From Pneumocystis sp. 'macacae' (lineage: Eukaryota > Ascomycota > Pneumocystomycetes > Pneumocystales > Pneumocystaceae), in NCBI GenBank assembly GCA_018127085.1, contig CM030722.1, forward strand, positions 248,001 through 312,000: 64,000 nucleotides of DNA, read 5' to 3'. The notes beneath the pieces were generated by a model, which worked only from the letters and a program-made list of their open reading frames with translations, was not told where the DNA came from and did not search any database. Positions within the stretch are counted from its first letter, which is position 1. Each line of letters begins with the position of its first letter. The translations under genes and the position numbers were made by a program. Shown in pieces: positions 38,111 through 47,431 of the stretch.

Positions 38111-40070
38111 AATTTCTCTAATTCCACACTGACATTTATAATGAACACATATAGACAATCACTCAAAACCGTCTGAATCCCCTTTGAATATTAACTAAAA
38201 ACAATTTACAAAACAAAACCGACTTAATTTAGAAGAAATTAAGTAGAAAACAGATGAATTGAAGAATTTGCGCGAAATATTCTTAAAGACTGTTTCACAA
38301 ACAGATCAATGTATTTTAACAAATACACTAGGAACTGCACAAGAAACACATTTATCATAAAGAAAACAAACATGTTAAACTTTTTGAAGGAATACAGTGT
38401 TTTCGAAGAATTTCATTTTAATCTATTTACATAATTAAAAAAAGAATAGAACAGAAAAGCAAATATTTCTGTATGTTTTTAAATAAACAATTTATTTAAC
38501 TGTACAAAAACGAAATTAGGAAATTGTTGAAACAGTTAATGGAAAAAGAAAAAAAAACACAATACCTACAAGTATTTAAAAGAATCTAAGAACATAATAA
38601 GAAATACATTATGAGAAAATCTTCAGTTCCTTTTAGACAAAATATCTTCTACATAGATCAAATAAAAAAATTTGCGTTATAAAAAACCATATATTAAAGA
38701 AATCTTATATACATTTGTTCAATTACAACATAAACCTGGATTTCTTGCAAATATAAATAGAGAACAATATAATTCTAGCAGACCATATACAATGTTCAAA
38801 AATGAACTGAAATTAGTATTTTCATTCTATACAAAAACTCGTTGATTCATACTTTCTCACACATAGCGGAAAAACAATGCCAATGCATATTTTATACCAA
38901 TTTCCTAGTTCTATACGTGTTCTCAACGATACATATTTGATTGTATTTATTTTAAAAGTGATTATATATTTCAAAGTACTTCAAAAACTACTTTTTCACA
39001 TACTTAAACAGAGCATAAAAATAAGACCTTTTGCATTCGTAATGTTTTAAATATTAATACAAAAGTTTCATTTACAAAAATTTATTTTTAATATTTTTCT
39101 AAAATGTAAAAACAACTTTAAAAAAGTAGTTTCTAAAAAACACAGCATATATTATCTTTTCCATCACTATTGTATAATATCTAATGAACATCTCATTAAA
39201 AAGCATAAAAAATCACTTAACACAATAAAAGTATAAAAGATAGTAAAACTTTATCAAAAACTAAAAACATTAAAAAGGTAACTAAATTGTTTTCTTATTT
39301 TTCATCAATATCCTATAATGTTAAGGAAAAATGTACTTTGAGCATTTTTAGCTTTAAAAATACTAATTTAGTATTTATCAAGGATTCAGCTAGTTTTTAT
39401 TTAAGTTATAATATACAAAATATTACAAAGTATAGCACAATAATTTACTATTTTTTTTATATTTCTAGCAAATTACTTTTCTTATTCATCTATATCCTAT
39501 TTTTTTAATTTAATAAGTGATTATTTAGTTTTTTTTAGATCATTCTTATGTTAGTTTCTTACCTTTATTTTTAAAATCTAATAATCAAAATTCCTTTTAT
39601 TTTTCTGAAAATTTATCTATAATTTTATATCTCAATACTATTATCTAGGATATCTAATTCATTCTATTTTTTTCAAAAAGATAATAAACATCAAATGAAT
39701 AAAATTATAATTATTTCAAGAATTTCTTAATTTGTTTATAACTTTATTAAAAAAAATACAAAAATTCACTCACTCAAATCAACTGCTATTGAAAGTTCAA
39801 ACAAATTAGCAAAACAATGAAATCACTACTCTAGTAGATAAATAAATTGTCAAGAAACAAGAAAAATATCCATTAAGAATCTTAAAAAAGTCCCACTATT
39901 TTATAATCTTTTTAAAAACAATTCATATAAACTATTCTATACATTGTGGTTTTATTTAAAAATAACTTAATATAGAAAAAATATCAAATATGCTATACCA
40001 ACATTCTTTAACAATAAAAGATCTATCTGTTAAAAATAATATGAAAAACTCAACATTATAAAACAGACTG
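38111..40070 (+). pseudogene. AT-rich desert with unassigned gene remnants
   Basis: About 2 kb with no intact gene. Coding-like plus-strand fragments occur: ELKNLREIFLKTVSQTDQCI continuing to LGTAQETHLS (about 38253-38358), and TFVQLQHKPGFLANINREQY continuing to FKNELKLVFSFYTKTR (about 38711-38842), then SGKTMPMHILYQFPSSIRVL (about 38871-38930). Stops and frame changes separate them. No family recognised. Between 39000 and 40070 only scattered short frames are seen. Confidence 0.4.
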
Positions 40071-40074
40071 TAAA

Positions 40075-40755
40075 GAAAATTGATAATTATATGATTTCAG
40101 ATAATCTAGGAACTAGTATCTATAATGAAGTTAAATTGATAAGAAGTAAACAAAAAGAAATAAACAAAATAACATAGTATATTTTAATACAACTATTTCT
40201 AAATGATCAAAGTTGTAACAGTTAAATATATACCAAAAGCATGCATATTTCTAGATATATGGGTTCAGAAAAAAATCAAGAGACTATTTTACTAAAAATA
40301 CATATTCTAAGTTATTTAAAAAACAATCCTCATAAAAATATTATAAAAATGATTTATTATTTCTAGGACAAAAAATATTATGTTTTAATAAAATATCATG
40401 ATTCTAAAATAAATTTATTTACTACATCGAATCGTATAAAAATATAACTGAACGTGAATGTATAAGTACTGTTTTTCAGTTCTACCAAACACTAGCTTAT
40501 CTTCATTCTCTTAATATTGTTCATTGCACCATTGAAAACAAAAGCATTGCACTAAATAAAAATAACCGTATTAAAAGTTTATCAACTTTGGTAATACAAA
40601 TTATGTCAAGAAGCATTTAATGCTTTTCATGGAACACTAAAATTTACCACTGCTAAAATATTAAGGAAAATACTAAGAAAAACTAAAAAAGTATTTAGAC
40701 AAAAAGAATTCTTTTATTTAGTATTATTTATAAAGAAAACCCTTTTTGTAACTTA
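40075..40755 (+). pseudogene. Decayed PAS kinase (Psk/PASK-type catalytic domain)
   Basis: Kinase subdomains can be followed in order across frameshifts and stops. The Gly-loop is degenerate: NYMISDNLGTSIYNEVKLIR. The VAIK lysine region is VVTVKYIPKACIFLD. Then LLKIHILSYLKNNPHKNIIK, a TAG, DKKYYVLIKYHDSKINLF, a frameshift, ERECISTVFQFYQTLAYLHS, NIVHCTIENKSIALNKNNRI, a frameshift, INFGNTNYVKK, FHGTLKFTTAKILR, and finally SIIYKENPFCN. The order and wording match fungal PAS kinases ('EIHVLDYLxxxxHPNIV', 'GMDLFDYI', 'LIDFGSAAYVK', 'VGTIDYAAPEVL', 'YKENPF'). HRD has become HCT and DFG has become NFG, so the copy is catalytically dead as well as broken. The PAS domain was not found. Confidence 0.85.
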
Positions 40756-41392
40756 AAAATCCTTTTCTCAAAAACATTAATAATTATATATAGATTTATA
40801 AAATCATAAAAAAAAGTTTGCAAATACATTTTCTTTTAAAAACAAGTATTAGTTTGATTAAAGAAAAAAAGAATACTAACAAGTTTAAATAAAAAAACAA
40901 TAATAAATGACGTATTACAATATTATTAGTTTATTAATATAGAACCTATTCAGATTCTCTTAACTCTAAATAAAATTCTTTAAATATCTTTAGTCTCAAA
41001 TAAAACTGAAATTTATGTTCATTGTTTTAAAAATTATATACATAAATTTCAAGTATTAATAATCATTATATAATATAATTTTCAAATATACGTATATCAT
41101 AATAAAAAAAATTAATAATCCCTAAAAGACATTGTATCGTCAAAAGAAAACCAAATTTATACTATTCTACTAATAAAATGAATAAATATTCAATATTCAC
41201 TACTAATAAACAAAAATCAAAAATAAGATGAATCATTCCGAAACACTTAACATATAAAATATTTTATATTTAAATATATGCTCAAAGAATTTGAAATTTA
41301 AAATACATCAAACTCCAATAATCATTATCCTTAACAAAGTAGTACCCAAAAATCATAATAATCATCACTAGCAAATATATTTAAATTAATAT
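40756..41392. other. AT-rich spacer upstream of TPC1
   Basis: About 640 nt of very AT-rich DNA after the kinase relic. Weak extensions of the relic may reach 40870. No promoter motif beyond AT-richness was recognised. Confidence 0.5.
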
Positions 41393-42639
41393 ATGGAAAA
41401 AAAACAATTAAAAAGCACATCTTCGGAAAAAAAAACATATTCTGAATATAATCATGCAATTAGTGGAGGAATTTCTGGATTTTCAGCTCGGTTAGTGTAT
41501 TTTAATAATTTGATGTAAATAATGTTATTTTTAGTCTTTTTATTTCACCTTTTGATGTTGTTAAAATACGTTTACAACTTAGAACATATCCATCATTTTA
41601 TTCAAAGGTATTGAATCATAAGGATCCTCAATACTGCGGGATTATTAGCTCAATTAAACATATTATTCATCAAGAAGGAGTATTCGTATATACTTCATAA
41701 ATAACAAGAAAACAAAACTGATTCAAAATAGGCACTATGGAAAGGAAATTTTTCAGCTCAGATTCTATATATGATTTATGGAACAAGTCAGTTTTTTACG
41801 TATGCAAAATGTAAATCTTTATTAAATGATATCTTTCCAGAAGAAAAATATAATTCTGGCAAATCATTTGTATCAGGAGCTGTTGGGGGAGCAATAGCAA
41901 CTATAGTGTCTTATCCGTTTGATCTCTTGAGAACTCGATTTGCTGCACAAGGAAAATCCAAAGTAGATTCATATATTTAATCATTAAGTATCTCATAAAA
42001 CAGATATATTTATCAATTCCTCAGTCAATTCAATCAATATACATTTCGGAAGGAATTAAAGGATTCTATCGTGGAATGAACGTATCTCTTATACAAATAA
42101 TGCCTTATATGTATTATTTTTATTATTATTACTATCAATTCATTAACCATTACTTTAATAGGGGAATTGTACTTGGAGTATACGAAAGTAGCAAAGTATA
42201 TATCTCAAAAGTAGACTATTTATCTTATTGGGGTGATGCGTTTTCTGGAATTGTATCAGGAACTATTGGAAAAACTATTGTTTTTCCATTAGATGTGATT
42301 AGAAAATGCTTACAAGTAAATATTGAAATATGCTAAGGAATCTTAATCATATAATAGGTTCAAGGTCCAACAAGGACGAAATATTTTTACGAAGGAATTC
42401 CTATTTATAATAAAATTATAAAAACTGGGATAATCATTTTTAAAACTGAAGGACTTTTAGGCCTTTATAAAGGGTGGTGGGTATCTATTTTAAAAACAGC
42501 ACCTTCTACGTATTAATTTTATTATTTACATATTTTTCTCATACATTATAGGGCAATTACATTTTGGGTTTATGAAAGATCTCTTAGGTTCATTGATACA
42601 TTAGAACAAAATAACAAACTATTGCAAAAAAACGTGTAA
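41393..42639 (+). CDS. TPC1: Mitochondrial carrier, thiamine pyrophosphate type
   Basis: Start ATG at 41393 (MEKKQLKSTSSEKKTYSEYN), stop TAA at 42637. Three tandem carrier repeats with their signatures: ISPFDVVKIRLQLR in repeat 1, VSYPFDLLRTRFAAQG in repeat 2, VFPLDVIRKCLQVQGP in repeat 3. Each is the Px[DE]xx[RK]x[RK] motif. Linking strings are AISGGISGFSARL, FVSGAVGGAIATI, GIKGFYRGMNVSLIQIMPYM, GLLGLYKGWWVSILKTAPST and AITFWVYERSLRFI. The RLQLR and GLYKGWWxSxLKxAPSTAITFWVYE wording is that of the Tpc1 branch (thiamine pyrophosphate import). Six membrane helices; length of about 310 residues is normal. Substrate is inferred from similarity. Confidence 0.85.
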
Positions 42640-42781
42640 CAAAAAATAGTCATATTGTATAAAACCGTTACTATGAATTCTAAATCAAATCATATTAAAA
42701 AAATTAATTATTTAATTAAAAATTAGATAATAACTACTACAATTAATACAAATCACATTAACAATAAAAAATCACTATCAT

Positions 42782-43845
42782 TTATTCCTCCGTTTTTTGT
42801 ACAATTCCATTATTAGCAGCCTCCTCTGTTGTTTCGCCTACAACCGTGAGATTATCAATGCGAGACACATCTTCATTGCCTCCATTTGATTCTACAAAAA
42901 GAACAAGGCTAATAACTCGTTGAAACTTAACATATCTAAGTGGTATAACAGAACGACCATTTACATCATAGGTAATATCTTCAATACGCTGTGTTGGCTG
43001 AAAACCCGAACACGACACATCTTCAAAAGACGGGAGCGCAGTCAAATTTATAAACAGAGAAATACATAGTGGCGCTTGTGCTTGGTTTTTAGATTCTAGT
43101 ATCAGTGAATGAATACGGACAGTAGACTTAAACTATTCAAACATAAGCTTCCAAAAAACATACATCCATCCATACTGGAATATATAACAAAAGCTGCTCA
43201 TCCACATCTGATTGCAAATGCCCTTCTTTCTCAAAAATAGACCGAAGAGGGTAGTCTTTGTCCATATTTAAACAATCCAACTACAAAAATCACACCCTGC
43301 CCTCTCTACATTCATCCACACCATACCTGGCGATAATCAATAAGACTGTTCAACTGATAAAACCCTTTTACATTATTCAACCCTACATACACATTCTTCA
43401 GCCTGTTTCACACAAATAAAGCCCTGCAAAGCCCTGCAAAGCCAAAAATACCTTTTCTATCCGCTGGAGAGACCGTCTTTGCATATCTGTCAATCATAGA
43501 CTCCAATTGTTGCCGGTGTGCACCCGACATCCGCTCCACTTCCTTACCCTTCACAAAAACCACAAAGGTAGGCCTGAAACCCGTTTTCACAAAACACCAT
43601 ACATCCCAGACAACTTACATAGACGTAACACGTGCTTTTGACGCTGCTGCACGCACATTCTCCACATTTACCCTTACAAAAACATGTCCCGAGAACTTAG
43701 GATGCTCGCTCAGCGACGCAAAGACCGGTGCAATCGCCTTGCAGGGCCCACACCACGTCGCATAGAAGTCCACAACAACCATGCCCTCGCTCTGCTCTAC
43801 TACTCGCTCATACTCCTGTGCACTCTGTATCTCCTGCACAACCAT
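42782..43845 (-). CDS. Thioredoxin-like protein with PITH domain (TXNL1-type)
   Basis: Start ATG at 43845 (MVVQEIQSAQEYERVVEQSE). N-terminal thioredoxin domain with the active-site motif VVDFYATWCGPCKAIAPVFA and the cis-Pro strand VTSMPTFVVFVKGKEVERMS, restored across a short intron (AT|G CCT). A linker leads to a PITH domain (LIDYRQLDCLN, DEQLLLYIPVWMDVK, VRIHSLILESK, PTQRIEDITYDVNGRSVIPL, RYVKFQRVISLVLFVESNGG). It ends IVQKTEE. Human TXNL1 binds the proteasome; this is the likely orthologue. The 5' exon is visibly GC-rich with GC-ending codons, while the 3' exons are AT-rich: the gene straddles the edge of GC island B. Confidence 0.93.
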
Positions 43846-43984
43846 TCTGCCTTGGCAACCGTTCCCGAGCACCAAGTCAGCGCTGACGAGTTCACGCACA
43901 TACAGGTGTCCTGCAAATATCATCTGCTAACAGGCTGTCCCGCGCTTCTCGTCCGGCCCCGCTGCCTAACACCCTTTGCACTGC

Positions 43985-44447
43985 GCAGCAGCGCATACAA
44001 CACGCATACACTACGCATATAGTGCACATATATTGCACATAGAGCACATGCAGCGCACACCGTGCATACACCCGCATACACCACATATACTACGCATATA
44101 CACGCATATAGTATGCATATACTGCACATATACTATGTATATATGCACAGTGCGCATACAATACGCATACAGCGCGCATACAGTGCGCATACCGCGCATA
44201 TACTGTGCATACACTGCATACACCGGAGATGCGGCGCATACAGCACGCGTATGGGCGCATACGCCGTCAACGCACACTGCTCGCGCATGCTGCGCGCATA
44301 CACTCCGCACATTGCACATCCACGCCGCGCACAGAACACACTGGACACCGCATACACGTACACTACATATACACTACACATACACTGCACATACACCCCA
44401 TATATGCGCGCATATACTACGCATACACCCCGCATACACATGCACCA
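43985..44447. repeat. GCATAC-rich alternating purine-pyrimidine tract
   Basis: About 0.46 kb of near-continuous alternating pyrimidine-purine steps (CA, TA, CG) with about 16 copies of GCATAC by eye, e.g. CGCATACAATACGCATACAG near 44155-44175. Apparent reading frames on both strands (Tyr/Cys/His/Thr-rich) are artefacts of the repeat. It lies between the TXNL1-like 5' end and the 3' end of p23. Such sequence is prone to Z-DNA and slippage. Confidence 0.85.
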
Positions 44448-45113
44448 CTATGCATCCCCCTCTCCCTCCACCCCATCTGCACCCTCTGCTCCATCCACCC
44501 CATCCACATCCCCCCCCTCCAACCCCTCTCCCCCACACCCATCCATGTCGCTCCCACTCTCCGAGTCATCGTCCATCTCGTCCGTCTCGTCCAGCTTCGG
44601 CATGTCTCCCCCACTCCCCCCAAACCCATTGAAGTCAAAGTCACCCATCCCTCCAAATTGCGACAGATCATCTGCCCGCCCATTCTGCTCGTCCTCGTCC
44701 ACCCACTTGTCGAAGTCTGTCCGGATAAACCCACACTTCCCCCCCTTCACCAGCTGCGGCCAATACTTGTCCGACAGCTCCTTCTTGTTCAGCGTCACAA
44801 AGACCCCCCGGTCAGTCCGGTTGACAACGAGGCTCTGCCCTGTCAACGCCGCCACACGCATACACCCACCTCTGGATCAACGTCCGCATACAGGTCGAGG
44901 CTGACTGCATAGTCTATGCCTGTCCTCGTTGTTGCATGGAAAGACAGCGCAGTTGCCGTCACATCGACCTTCGGATCGACCGTGTTTGGTGCAACCACCG
45001 TCAAATACAGGACATTCTTTGCTGCTTCAGTCGCAGACGACCGCTGTGCCCACTTGACTGTCGCGGTCAGCGCGTCCACCAGGCTCCCGCTTACCCTCCG
45101 GAGTCGCGTGCAT
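44448..45113 (-). CDS. SBA1: Hsp90 co-chaperone p23 (Sba1/Wos2)
   Basis: Start ATG at 45113; exon 1 is MHATPE, joined after a GTAAGC intron to VKWAQRSSATEAAKNVLYLT. The CS-domain body continues VVAPNTVDPKVDVTATALSF, then NRTDRGVFVTLNKKELSDKY, WPQLVKGGKCGFIRTDFDKW, VDEDEQNGRADDLSQFGGMG. The p23 signature 'KYWPRLxxxxxKxxWxxxDFxKWxDEDE' is clear. The tail is Asp/Glu/Gly-rich, as in the family. p23 stabilises ATP-bound Hsp90 with clients. One intron of about 35 nt lies after VDPE. GC-rich codon use throughout (island B). Divergent from TBF1 with 277 nt between start codons. Confidence 0.95.
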
Positions 45114-45390
45114 CGTGCGGCAGGGATCCGCAGAGGAACGGTTAATGCCGCGGGTGTCCGCAGCATCCGCCATACAGGGCTAGTGCGCTGCCCGATACGG
45201 CAGCGCAGACCAGGGCACCCCTGCACAAAGCCCTGTAGAGGGCTAGGGTCCCCTGGCGAGTGGCGGAAGAAAAGAACCCTAACCCAGGGCGCCCTATATT
45301 ATATAAGGGGGCCCTAACCCGCAGAAAGGCAAGAACCCTAGAGGGGCGAGTCGGGAGCTTGGAGGCGTGCGCGGCACGGCAGGGGAGGCG
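45114..45390. promoter_or_regulatory. SBA1/TBF1 shared promoter with telobox sites
   Basis: The 277-nt divergent spacer contains two telomere-repeat-like sites, ACCCTAACCC at 45276-45285 and CCCTAACCC at 45312-45320, 36 nt apart. A partial site AACCCTA lies at 45334-45340, and TAGGGTC at 45244-45250. A TATATTATATAAG TATA-like box lies between the two strong sites (45294-45306). Tbf1 binds TTAGGG repeats, so the product of the adjacent gene could act on its own promoter. Direct observation: the sites. Inference: autoregulation. Confidence 0.7.
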
Positions 45391-47280
45391 ATGAGTAGGG
45401 GTGGAGAGGGGAGGCGGGGCTGACGGGACAGGCAGCACGGGGCGTGTGGGGTATGTAGGGGAGACAAGCAGTGTGGCGGGAGAAGAGTATGGGGGGTTCA
45501 AGAAGAAGCTGAAGACGGAGCTGGAGGAGCTGGAGCACGAGGCGTTTGGGGAGGGCGGGGGCGGGCTTGAGGAGATGCAGCAGGAGCTGGGGGCGGGGTT
45601 CCACACAGATCTGTCGATGCTGGAGCATCTGCCGGGGGTGCGTGGGGGGACACACGGGTTCCTGGGGGAGGGCCAGCGGGGGATGGTGGACCCGAACCAG
45701 CACCTGTGTATCCAGTCGCTGCCGATCCTGGACAACCTGGTGAGTGGGGAGGGGGGCAGACGGGGCAGGCGGGGGCTGACGGGAGGAGTCGTCGCAGATC
45801 CTGTCGATTCTGGGGAAGGGGCCGCACCAGGAGACGCTGAACATTGTGACTCGGCCGGACACGGCGAAGGGGCAGGCGTACCGGACACTTACGTCGCTGT
45901 TCAACCGTGGGTGGGGGGAAGGCGGTGGCGGGGCTGACAAGGGTAGAGGTGAAGAAGCTGTACTCGGCGGAGGCGTTTCTGGACCCGGACCAGTTGGAGC
46001 TGCAGGCGCCGCAGCACCGGGCAACGATCCGGAAGGTGAATCTGGCAACGTTTGTGTCGTCGGTGTTTGGGTCGGTCGAGGTGGGGTTTTTCCACCTGAA
46101 CGAGCACTTCCTGGACACGTTTGTGCCAGACGGGGCGAGGCTGCTCAAGTCGCAGAGCGCACTGTTCCTGAACCTCAAGACGCAGGCGTACATCAGCGCA
46201 ATGGACCAGGGCGAGAAGCCGAGGGAGGAGATCCTGAACGATCTTTTCCCGCCAGACATGGACCAGATCCTGCTGCGACGGCGCAGCGGGGCAAAAAACC
46301 TGACGCCGAACGAGAGCGATTTTGTCGCACGCTGCAAGTCGCGGCGCAACCACGTGAGGACGGGCAGTGTGCGTCGGAGCCCGGAGCTAATGCGTGCAGC
46401 TGGCCAAGTTCCCAGTAGACGAGAACCTGAGTGAGAAATACGTGTGGCAGGTGTTTCTCCGCGACGTTTCCGAGTACATTACACGCAACTATGAGTCAAT
46501 CGTTTCCCAGCCGGTAGGCCTGTCGTTTGCACACTGCCGGTCCGCCACTGACCCCGCTGCAACCAGATTCGCCGCCAACGTCGCATCCCATCCAAGATGC
46601 CGCCGCCCAGCCAGGGGCACGAGTCGAGCCCTGTCCTCCAAGTCGCAGCACTGTACCGCCAGAATCAGGACTCAGACGGCAGCCAGCCCGACCACCTATC
46701 ACACATGCAGCACATTGCACAGATGCAGCAGATCGGCCATATTCGGGATCTGCACGACGGCACAGACGAGGCAGCCACCATGACTCTCGATGGAGTCGAC
46801 ACAAACATATTTACCGGTGGGTGTTGTGCCATGTCCGTCTGTGCCGCAGCGGCTCATGTCCCTGTAGATTCAAACTTACATCTCAATCTCTCCCCTTCCG
46901 CCGATCACACGATTTCCACACAACAACTTTATGAACAGGCGCGCCAGGCAGCACGCCCATCGCCTTCTCGGCGCGGAAAGCCAACACAGAGGCGTCCCTG
47001 GTCAAAGGAGGAGGAGCAGGCTCTATTTGCAGGCCTTGACCAGGTTAAGGGGCCTCATTGGAGTCAAATCCTTACTCTTTACGGTGCCGGTGGCACTATT
47101 AGTGAAGCATTGAAGGACAGAAACCAGGTCCAGCTTAAGGACAAGGCCAGGTGCGTCTCGCCCGCACGCATGTGCTCTATTAACACCTATTTCAGGAATT
47201 TGAAGCTTTTTTTCCTTAAAAATCAGCTAGAGGTTCCTCCATACTTGAGATTTGTTACAGGCGATTTGAAGCGAGAATAA
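45391..47280 (+). CDS. TBF1: Telobox-binding factor Tbf1 (TRF-like + Myb)
   Basis: Start ATG at 45391 with a 10-nt first exon (MSRG), then a 31-nt intron to [23 protein letters not shown]-type helical dimerisation region follows: [80 protein letters not shown], then [21 protein letters not shown] linker leads to a C-terminal telobox Myb domain: [60 protein letters not shown], and the end [16 protein letters not shown]. Stop at 47278. Tbf1 binds TTAGGG at subtelomeres and in promoters. In several fungi it activates ribosomal protein or snoRNA genes. Six or so introns of 30-60 nt. Strong GC-ending codon use. Confidence 0.93.
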
Positions 47281-47431
47281 GCGCTACACTTGTTAAAGAT
47301 GGTAACACGGGCATACTACATAATGCAATTTCATGTATTTGTAAATTTGTACATTTTGATAAAATTCGATATTTGTTTGAGTGAATCGTTCGATATTCGT
47401 TCGATATCGCCCTCAACTCTTGCTGAGTACC

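Noticed and set aside
43976..44912. Long open frames on both strands rich in Tyr, Cys, His and Thr over the GCATAC tract
   Set aside because: They are products of the alternating repeat and GC-rich DNA; no family motif, and they overlap the certain p23 exons on the other strand.
45142..46434. Long Pro/Arg/Ser-rich frames antisense or shifted to TBF1
   Set aside because: High GC content removes stop codons in all frames; the TBF1 frame alone gives conserved domains and working splice junctions.
43000..47400. Horizontal transfer or contaminant origin of the GC-rich block
   Set aside because: Composition changes gradually inside boundary genes, intron style is the same, and all products are expected ascomycete orthologues.
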